DNA of 64,000 nucleotides. It comes from Gnetum montanum (Eukaryota; Streptophyta; Gnetopsida; Gnetales; Gnetaceae). Shown piece by piece: positions 56,438 through 64,000 of this stretch. The position numbers and the translations under genes were made by a program. The stretch lies in assembly GCA_015680685.1 (NCBI GenBank), contig MNCI01006057.1, positions 1-64,000 on the forward strand, read 5' to 3'. Numbering within the stretch: position 1 is the stretch's first letter; each line of letters opens with the position of its first letter. The notes under the pieces are model-generated. The model was not told the origin of the DNA and did not search any database. It worked only from the letters and a program-made list of their open reading frames with translations.

Positions 56438-57305
56438 TGATGAACCACCATTTTATGTTGGCCCTAACATTGGGTATGCAACATCAAAGCTGTAACATCA
56501 CGTACATGATGTCGGGGTCTTGATGCAATGTCACATAAGAAACATCAAAGAATCTACCCTAGGTCTATAAATACCATGCCTAGGTCCTATTTTAGGTCAT
56601 TTTTTATCCATTCTTAGTTAGACTACTGAAGCTCTTACAGTTTATTTTCCTTAGAGTTAGAGTATTTTTTGAGTGCCCATAGAAGGAGTCTAAAGCATGT
56701 ACGGTTATTTGTTTGAGCACTGATGTACCTAAGTGCAACAATGTGATGAGAATAAAATGAACTCTTTTGACAATCCTTATAACATTGAAAATAGCTTAAT
56801 ATTTTCCTTATTGCACTTTACTTTCATGTTCTTTATTTTAATGCATTTGAGTTAAGCAATTTATTTCCAGCAATTAATGAACACAAGCACAACCACTTTA
56901 TGTATTCATATAGTACTTGGTAAGCCAACAACGCTTAACATTTAGTAGCCCAACAGTGTTATATGTGTTCAAGATGTATTTAGGAAAGTGGGATGGTTAC
57001 TTGTGTTAGGCTAGCTAGCCAATAGATGAATTAGATCTTCAATTACTTTACCTTCCATTCTTATTATAGGCAATCAAACTCATAAAATATAAAATTAGAA
57101 AAATCATATACCTCAATTACACTTAAACCATATCCTTAAACTTCACAAGTATGGTTGGGAAGACAACAAATGTTCTCAATGCTCATTTCACTTCTTAGAA
57201 GAGCTAGTGCATTAGATAACTATAGGTCCATGGAATTTGACTGGATCGCATGTAATGCCTTAGTAAGTCATATCGTTGGGTGTAGGGATACCTCACCACT
57301 CATCA
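56438..57305 (+). repeat. 3' LTR of the 10.2-kb element
   Basis: 868 bp, colinear with 47138-48004, with frequent C-to-T and G-to-A differences (for example AACGTC to AACATC). The polypurine tract GTTGTGGGGGTA precedes it; TSD copy CCAAG follows it. Confidence 0.9.
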
Positions 57306-57310
57306 CCAAG

Positions 57311-57937
57311 AAATGAACAAATCCAAGAAGTCCATTAATGTACCTCTAAATAGTATGAAATAAGTCATGCAAAGGTCTATTCGATTCTAAATCAAGGATA
57401 AATCTCATCTCTTAAGATATGTACAAGGTCTAGAATTTAATCCACTAAAGAAATGTAATATCTAATTAGAGTTAGTTAATCAATCTATTGTTGTTCCACT
57501 TGGACAAGTGGAGGATGTTGTAGTTGCCATAAGCAGCTAGTCTAATCCTATAGACTTCCTAATTATTCATGTTAAAAAGAATAAAGGAGAATTCCCTATC
57601 ATTATGAGAAGGACATGACTTAGCATTGTGGATGCTAAGCTAGAAATTAGAGACTCATCCTTGGAAATCTCAAAGGAAGATAACATAGGATTCATTCAAA
57701 GATGTTAAGTTCACTGTATTGAATACAATGATAATAGGTGTAATTATGTGAAGAACGTTTGGACCACTAGATAGGATAAAAATCTAGCATGAAAAAAGAT
57801 ACGTTGAAGACATATGTGTACAATAGTATCTGTATGCTATAGTTACAAAGTAAGAAAGTATCCAATGAATGGCTAATGAAGTAGAATCCAACTCAAACAT
57901 ATGCATGAAACTAGTACAAAAATTACACATGCATATG
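57311..57937 (+). pseudogene. Protease-region pol of the outermost gypsy element
   Basis: IVVPLGQVEDVVVAI, DFLIIHVKKNKGEFPIIMRR, LSIVDAKLEIRDSSLEISKE and IEYNDNRCNYVKNVW align with 50900-51200 of the 10.2-kb element (FLVIKVENYKGDFLIIMERA, LSTVDVRMDIKDLFIKISKE, ITYNDSGCNCV). This continues the outermost element after the 47138-57305 insertion. It is cut at 57937 by the next insertion. Confidence 0.75.
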
Positions 57938-57942
57938 TAGAG

Positions 57943-58682
57943 TGATGAGTGGCGAGGTACCCCTACACTCAACCATATGAATACGAGCGCTACACGTGCG
58001 ATCCAGTCGAACTCCGCAGATGGACTAGTTGTGGCATCTAGATAGTTAGCCTTATTTGTTGTCTTCCCACCTAGACTAGTATTAGCTATGCCACATATGA
58101 TTTAGTCTAGGGTGAGGTGTATGATATGGTTTCTAACCTAATGCTACTCCTGAAGGCGATGGAAGAGAATATTCACTAAGCTAAGAGAGAAAGGGGTGAG
58201 AGAGAATCTAAGCTAGCCTAAGTGCGATGAGCATCCATTCCTTGATTATCCATACACATCTTGGACTTCATGAATGACTACTACTAGGATTACCAAGCAC
58301 AGATCCTAGGTATGCTACTAGGTTACCAAGTAGTCACACTTAAATGCTAGTAATCAAGTTGTACTCATTCCGTGTTTAATAGGAGTTTAGGATGAATGTT
58401 GTAAGATATTAAATAAATAATTAAATAAATAATAATTAAATAAATAATTAAGCTAAGTGAATGTTGCAATGATTAAGTAATCTCAATCTTTATTTCTGGT
58501 CATGTGCATATCCAAGTACGTCACACTTGAATAAAGGATGTTGTACAATTACAATCATCAAACTGCAGGCATGCACTGAGAAATAATTCTAACTCTAAGA
58601 AGGAAAAACTGCAAGAGTTTGGGTAAGGAACTAAGAACTAACTCCCAGAACAAGGAAAGTTGCCTCTTATTTATAGAAATTG
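57943..58682 (-). repeat. 3' LTR of the gag-only element, U3 deleted
   Basis: Colinear with 62707-63435 of the 5' LTR, from TGATGAGTGGCGAGG up to CTTATTTATAGAAATT. There it jumps to 3'-region sequence (minus: CCTAGTCAGTCAA|TTTCTATAAATAAGAGG). The missing piece is the U3 upstream of the TATA box, the polypurine tract and most of the conserved GTCAATAATCCC block. Many CpGs near the U5 end (CGAGCGCTACACGTGCGATC) are intact. Confidence 0.85.
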
Positions 58683-58769
58683 ACTGACTAGGAATTTATT
58701 CATGCCGTAGTAAAAAATTAAACAAAATTTGGACACAGACACAAAAGACAAAACTTGTGGAACTCATGG

Positions 58770-59211
58770 GGTTCCCGGTAGTGGTGGCTCCTCTATGGGT
58801 GCCTCTCCTTTGTCCTGCATAATCAGGCTTCTGAGATTGATACTGTTGAAGAAGTGCTTGACATTTCTCCTCTTCTATTTAAGGGTTATGAGCCATCCAT
58901 GTTGATGTTCCAATGTTTGATGGAGTCAACACTTTCCATGAACATGGCAATTACTAAAACACTTGATTGGCATTGACATGTTATGCCACAAATAGCCATC
59001 ATTCCTCTTCATAGGCTTGGGGCCTAACCTCTCCACCTTTTTCTTAGATAGCTTATGTAGTAAGAGGAGCTCCATGATGGATGGTGAGTGATTGTGCCTC
59101 CTGCTATGCATGTTCTGCATGAAGTCTTTGGCCTCTGCCTTCCCCTAGTCGTTTGGTAGCACCTTGAGAAGGTCCTCTTTGTTGTCTTCTTTTAGGAACC
59201 ATATATAATCA
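58770..59211 (-). pseudogene. Small conserved 3' ORF remnant of the gag-only element
   Basis: From the ATG at 59211, MVPKRRQQRGPSQGATKRLG starts one frame. A second frame, open 59120..58926, gives HNHSPSIMELLLLHKLSKKK and ERLGPKPMKRNDGYLWH. A third gives ESVDSIKHWNINMDGS near 58920-58870. The same three blocks occur in 12336-12770 and 38010-38369. No domain recognised. Frame changes between copies make the true ancestral frame uncertain. Confidence 0.4.
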
Positions 59212-60560
59212 CACAAAGATCAATTGTTAGTAAGGTTATTGAAAAAAGCTCAATGATTTCATACCTTACTCATTGCCTTTAATAAATGTTGATATCTTTG
59301 CATACTGTGATTTTAGAGTTAGAAAAAAAATTTGAGGAAGTTGCCCTAAAAGTTTAATGTCGAACCTAGTTTGTTAGGTGACACATAAAAGAACCTAGTT
59401 TTGAGGAACATTTGATAAAATGATGACAAAGGAAAGAATAGATTTGGCAATAAAGTACTCTAAGGGTATAAGATGATGTGGTGGTATGCAATAAGTACAA
59501 ATTGCAAAAGTCACGCACGTGGGTCCTCCCCAAAGCAGGTTCCAACCTATAATGCCCTTGTGTAACCACACCTTAAAATGTCTATAGGCACTAGAAGGGT
59601 TAAATGTAATCCATACTAGTTTCATAAAACACACACATGTAGATACCACTGGAATGAGGTAAGAATTCTACGCTATACAAGGCCCAAGCTACAATTACAT
59701 GAACTATAGAAGGGATTGGAGAGATTGGGACATGAGGTAATTGACCCAAGGCACAGTGAATCCTACGTGTAAAGCATGATTAACGTGTCATTAACCCGTC
59801 GTTCCAAGATCAGGACCATGTCCCTTCCTCTAATCAGTGACACCGCATTATTTCATCCCATGATGAACAACTATGAGAGTACCAAAACAACAAGGCGTAC
59901 CATCACTTGGCATTTTATTCAAGGAAGGAGTGATTTTTTCTTGTGGCACTTTATTTTTTTGCTTTTCTTTTCTTTTTCTGTTCTTCTTCTTTTTTCTTTT
60001 TTTTCTTTTGAATACTAAATCCAAAGAATTCGCCAACCTTCATGCATGGGTGCATGTCTTTCCAATGGGACCCCCTAGAATAGCATTAGATTTTTGAGTG
60101 ACAGTTTGATTACTCCTACTCCCATTTTTCACTAGATCTACAAGGATCTTAGTACAACCATGTTGTATGATAACTTCCATAAACATCACCAAAGAGAATC
60201 TGCAAGTCCCCTTGATGTCACACCCTAATCATTCCCTCTTGGTCCATCCTTCTTCATTCTAGGTACAATGAACACAAAATTAATTTTAAGTTTTAATAAT
60301 GTCAAGAATATCACTATACCCTTGAACAGAACCTCTTATTTGTAGAGTGGATGAGTGGCTGTAATGGGCTCACTGTCCAAATAATTGATCACTCAAGACT
60401 CGATAACATAGAACACACCTCAACCAAGGAGCCACATGAGTGTTTTATTCATAGATAAGATTACTTATAAAAACACAAAGAGACAAAAAGATAAAACAAG
60501 AAATTGAAAAATGAAAAACTAAAAAAATAAAAGTTGTAAAATTAAAGAAAATGAAAAATA
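59212..60560 (-). other. Region between gag and the 3' ORF of the gag-only element (possible intron)
   Basis: No coding signal is visible. Short frames such as 59776-60018 and 59848-60036 cover a T/C-rich run (59930-60020) and are not convincing. Near-identical blocks link it to 38370-39720 and 11000-12330. The minus strand has donor-like GGGGTAAGTATG near 60690, just inside gag, and TACTAACAATTGATC near 59228. Confidence 0.45.
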
Positions 60561-60564
60561 TTTA

Positions 60565-62565
60565 TTAATCATGCTTGTTATTAGAATGGGGGATATCCTC
60601 CTTAACTAAATGGTTGAGGATGGCAAGGATTAATAAATGAAAGATGAGGATCCTTGCATGTTGGAAATGTTGAAACTTGGTCATACTTACCCCATCAGGG
60701 TTCACACACCTGATTGTAGTAAGAATAGTGGGGTAATTTATAAGATGTAGTTTCTGGATAACGAGTTGACCCACTATGATATTTGGGACCATTAGATGGT
60801 ATGAGAGGATTGAAATGTTGCCTTCCATAACTATGTTCATTAGGCTGTATGGTTGTTGGAGTGTTAATTAGTGGCCCTGATACAGTAACATGAGGCATTG
60901 GGTTCGAAGATAAGGATGCACCACAATGTTGGGCTTGTGTTGAGTTGGAGAATGTAGTGGCCTTGGAATTGTTTTGTCCCTTCCTATAGTCATGTTTAAA
61001 AAAGGGACTCTTTTGATGTTGAGGAGGTCTCTCACTGTTGTTGAAAATAGTAGCACAAGTAGTGTTCATGGGTTGCTGTTGTGGTGCAGACACTTCAGGA
61101 ACAGTTGATGGCAATGTAGAAGGAGGAAAAGGATAAGAATGTTGAAATTTAGGAGAAGTGTAAGATACACAAGGTGGTGGTTATGTTGAGGACATGGGTT
61201 GATAGTATTGAGCAGAATAATAATGCGGTGAGATAGAGTATGTTGACCCAATTGGGGAAATAGGATGTTGAACTAGATAAGCATTTGGATTCAGATGATA
61301 TGAAGGGTGTCTCTAGTTTAGGGATGGCTTCCCCCACAACTGGGATTGTTGCCACTGTGATCGAACATAGTATCTTTGTACGAACTTTGGGTGTAACATG
61401 CTTCCCCAATGCTCATATAAATGTAACAAGATTGGGCACTGGCCCTTGGGGTGATCATACAGGCAAATGTTGCATTCATATGTATGATTGGTAGTTGAGC
61501 TCTTATTTTCTTCATCCCTTCTTTCTGATTGTCTAATGATATTTTGTCCTGCTTCTCAAGTTGTCAAAACTCTATGTCCAATAATATCGATATATTCCCA
61601 CACTTTTTATACGTCCATTCCAACATCTTATTGATCTTTGCCTCGACTTCCTCTAATGATTGTTGTACCGGCAAAGATGGCTCTTTCCCCTTGTGATAGG
61701 TTGATTTCTCCTTTTTATGATCATGGACCTTTGTTAAGTTGATATTTTGGTCCCATTGATGTTTTTCAACACTCCCCCATCTATCCATTTCTCCTTGTTC
61801 TTTTGCTACTTGTTTAATAAGCTCTTAGAGTTGATGGGTTTGCAATTCGTATAGTTGACCTTGGGCATACATCCTTAGGGTCTTTCTTGTTTCATCACAA
61901 AGCCTATCAATGACATGATACATTAGCCTTTCCTTGGAGAACCCATGGCCTGGATAGTTGTTTAACAGTGCATAATATCTTTCTAAGGCCATGTCCAAGG
62001 ATTCATGTTGTGCTTGTTTCCACTCTTGGATTTGTTTCCTCAAGGCTAACACTCTTGCTTAGGTTTGATATTTTTCACTAAAGAGTTCTACCATTTTTGG
62101 CCAACATCGTATTGAATTTGGTTTTAATGATCTATACCATACTTTTGCTTGGCCAACAAGTGTCATAGGAAAGAGCTTGAGTTTTTGCCAACCGTTATCA
62201 GTGTTGTTCCATGTACAAGCATCATAGAAGGCTTGTAAATGTTATTGCGAATCTAAGTCATAGCCTCCTGAGAAAGTAGGGAAGTTGTTTAAATCAAGCC
62301 TTGGCAGACGGCTCTCTTTATGATGCCTATGAGAGATTCAAACAACCTCTTGTATTTGCATTAGTCTTGTAGTGGCTAGTAGGGGTTGATCATCATCGGG
62401 TAAGTTATGCTTTCATGCATTGAGATGATGTTGCCTTCATTTATGTTTATAAGAAACCCCCACCTCAGGTTGCGTACTCCAATTTTCATTGTCATATAAT
62501 TCGTTGGTTATCCAATGAATTTCCTTACTAGATATGGCATTATCATAATCTTGTAGGAGAGGCAT
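60565..62565 (-). pseudogene. gag of the gag-only element
   Basis: ATG at 62565 (MPLLQDYDNAISSKEIHWIT). One frame with about seven stops runs over 400 codons: RLPRLDLNNFPTFSGGYDLD, HLQAFYDACTWNNTDNGWQK and KLKLFPMTLVGQAKVWYRSL, then SIRCWPKMVELFSEKYQT. Next ALRKQIQEWKQAQHESLDMA, LERYYALLNNYPGHGFSKER and LCDETRKTLRMYAQGQLYEL, then YHKGKEPSLPVQQSLEEVEA. After a frame change near 61450: CNICLYDHPKGQCPILLHLY. A Pro/Ser/Gln-rich C-terminus follows (61251..60590) with KSPFFKHDYRKGQNNSK and HYSYYNQVCEP. The middle matches Retrotrans_gag. This is the best preserved gag of the window. Confidence 0.85.
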
Positions 62566-62687
62566 GGTTGTCAAACTGTGTGTGAATTCGTATGTGACTT
62601 TTTATAATTATTTCTTTCTAAAAGATATATCATTAATCCCTATACACTGACCTTGTATGATATAAATAATCTAGATAACTAGCACCA

Positions 62688-62706
62688 TCCCTAGCAACAG
62701 CACCAA
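62688..62706 (-). other. Primer-binding site, tRNA-Asp type
   Basis: The minus strand reads TTGGTGCTGTTGCTAGGGAT directly after the LTR. Only about 19 bases match tRNA-Asp, in contrast to the whole-tRNA match at 40287-40361. Confidence 0.75.
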
Positions 62707-63561
62707 TGATGACTGGCAAGGTACCCCTACACTTAACCATACAAATATAAGCATTACATGTGCGATCTAGTCGAACTCCGTAGACGAACTAGTTGTGGCA
62801 TCTAGATAGTTAGCCTTGGATCACAGTTTGTTGTCTTCCCACCTAGACTAGTATTAGCTATGTCACGTATGGTTTAGTCTAGGGTGAGATGTATAATATG
62901 GTTTCTACCTAATGCTACTCCTAAAGGAAATGGAAGATAATATTAACTAAGCTAAGAGAGAAAAGGGTGAGAGAGAATCTAAGCTAGCCTAAGTGCGATG
63001 AGCATCCATTCCTTGATTATCAGTACACATCTTGGACTTCATGCATGACTACTACTGGGATTACCAAGCGCAGATCCTAGGTACCCTACTAGGTTGCCAA
63101 GTAGTCACACTTAAATGCTTGTAATCAATTCGTACTCATTCTGCGTTTAATAGGAGTTTAGGGTGAAGAATATATTAACTAAGAAAGTAGTAAATAATAA
63201 TTAAATAAATAACTAAGCTAAGTGAATGCTGTAATGATGAAGTAATCTTGATCTTTATTTTTGGTCATGTGCATGTCCAAGTACGTCATACTCAAATAAA
63301 GGATGTCATGCAATTACAATCATCACACTGCGAGCATGCACTAAGAAATAATTCTAACTCTAAGAAGGAAAAACTACAACAGTTTGGGTAAGGAACTAAG
63401 AACTAACTCCCAGAATAAGGAAAGCTACCTCTTATTTATAGAAATTAAGGCAGGCCATGATATTGCGACCCTGATAACTAGGCTCCAATAACTAGGCCTG
63501 ATAGACCATGTATCTTATATCAGGGCTCCGATAACTGGGCCTGATAGACCATGACTCATCA
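62707..63561 (-). repeat. 5' LTR of the gag-only element
   Basis: 855 bp, plus-strand ends TGATGACTGGCAAGG and CATGACTCATCA. U3 (63440-63561) has a tandem unit 'GGCTCC(A/G)ATAACT(A/G)GGCCT' followed by GATAGACCATG, about 50-60 bp apart. TATA (minus CTATAAATAAG) is at about 63440. Confidence 0.9.
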
Positions 63562-63566
63562 TAGAG

Positions 63567-64000
63567 GAAATTGATCAGATGAAACAAAGACAAAGGCAAC
63601 ATTTCTATACTAAACTTTACAAGAGGAAGATACTAAATGGGAAGAATTAGAGGTACTAGATAAGTATAAACCAGAACCCATAAAACTAAAAGGCCTACTA
63701 AGTACAATTAAATATGCTTTCCTAAACAATAAGAAACTAATTTTATATATGTCAATCTTTATAAAGAATAGAAAGGAAGGTTATTGAAAGTGATAAACAA
63801 GTGGCCAATTACATTTACATGGTCTTATGATGAAATTACTGGCATAGATCCATGAGTTTATCAACTTGAAATTTATATAAATCAACTTGTCAAACCATAA
63901 TGCTAGCCTCAATGAAGATTGAACCCAAAGCTTAAGAAGATCATAAAATAGACATTAGAAAATCTGTTGAAAATAAGGCTAATCTACCCCATCGCATATA
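63567..64000 (+). pseudogene. pol of the outermost gypsy element: pre-RT and RT start
   Basis: YKPEPIKLKGLLSTIKYAFL, NKWPITFTWSYDEITGIDP, VYQLEIYINQLVKP, and the RT start LKKIIK.TLENLLKIRLIYP align with 51440-51790 of the 10.2-kb element (PLELKMLSARMEYVFL, AFAWSYRELTGIDL, IEQLLKMGFIYP). The element continues past the window edge, where RT, RNase H, integrase and its 3' LTR would be expected. Stops are present. Confidence 0.75.

Larger units (their letters stand above)
47138..57305 (+). mobile_element. Ty3/gypsy LTR retrotransposon with gag and pol, Athila-like, TSD CCAAG
   Basis: LTRs 47138-48004 and 56438-57305 both start TGATGAACCACCATTTTATG and end in CTCATCA. The element is flanked by CCAAG on both sides (47133-47137, 57306-57310). 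Order: 5' LTR, decayed primer-binding site, gag 48166-50706, pol 50760-54390, a 2-kb 3' region, polypurine tract TTGTGGGGGTA, 3' LTR. The LTRs differ mainly by transitions, at roughly one position in six in the first 200 bases compared by eye, so the insertion is old. It is nested inside the outermost element between its gag and protease. No ORF is intact. Confidence 0.9.
57943..63561 (-). mobile_element. Gag-only (TR-GAG-like) non-autonomous LTR element, TSD TAGAG
   Basis: Both borders carry TAGAG (57938-57942 and 63562-63566). The 5' LTR is 63561..62707, then a primer-binding site, a nearly continuous gag (62565..60565), a ~1.3-kb region without ORF, the small 3' ORF block (59211..58770), and a truncated 3' LTR (58682..57943). 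There is no protease, RT or integrase, so it would need another element's proteins. It matches the class described in plants as terminal-repeat retrotransposons with a GAG domain. It interrupts the outermost element in its pol. Confidence 0.9.

Noticed and set aside
59848-60097. Overlapping Lys/Arg-rich and Phe-rich frames on both strands
   Set aside because: Both are translations of one pyrimidine-rich run in the noncoding part of the gag-only element.

Overview
This window looks like a piece of a large, repeat-rich seed-plant nuclear genome. A gymnosperm is my best guess, from the density and age of the retrotransposons, but no sequence marker proves the clade. I recognise only one intact host gene: a four-exon papain-family cysteine protease on the minus strand (2973..4834). 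The rest is decayed LTR retrotransposons of the Ty3/gypsy type (Athila-like and Tat-like), two LINE fragments, a CCR4-like nuclease pseudogene, a 5S rRNA-derived fragment, minisatellites and AT-rich sequence with nothing recognisable. Three single-N joins and one 796-base N run mark assembly weak points.

Left part (1-29000). A minus-strand gypsy element (gag, primer-binding site, 5' LTR) runs off the left edge and ends about 600 bp from the protease gene. The protease promoter region is a tandem duplication that carries an internal ~115-bp minisatellite. Then come LINE fragment A (minus), a plus-strand LTR with gag pieces, a second LTR, a Tat-like integrase with its ~1.8-kb LTR, an oppositely oriented Tat-like gag plus LTR, a coiled-coil ORF remnant with an LTR, LINE fragment B and the CCR4-like pseudogene.

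Right part (32473-64000). One old plus-strand gypsy element can be followed across the whole region as the outermost layer: 5' LTR 32473-33349, gag 34535-35681, 36596-36980 and 46116-47132, protease region 57311-57937, and the start of RT at 63567-64000. Five insertions interrupt it, four of them with readable 5-bp target-site duplications: an LTR holding the assembly gap (AGTGT), a solo LTR (GCTAG/ACTAA), a rearranged complex at 36981-46110, a 10.2-kb element with gag and pol (CCAAG) and a 5.6-kb gag-only element (TAGAG).

Most LTRs here belong to one superfamily that begins TGATGA and ends CTCATCA, with a tRNA-Asp-type primer-binding site. Their R-U5 parts are alike but their U3 starts carry different short-repeat modules. 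One member has a whole CCA-tailed tRNA-Asp copy fused to its LTR, apparently a fossil of the reverse-transcription primer. Three gag-bearing copies share a 3' region with splice-like signals and a small conserved reading frame. No retrotransposon ORF is intact, so the TE content appears to be fossil.
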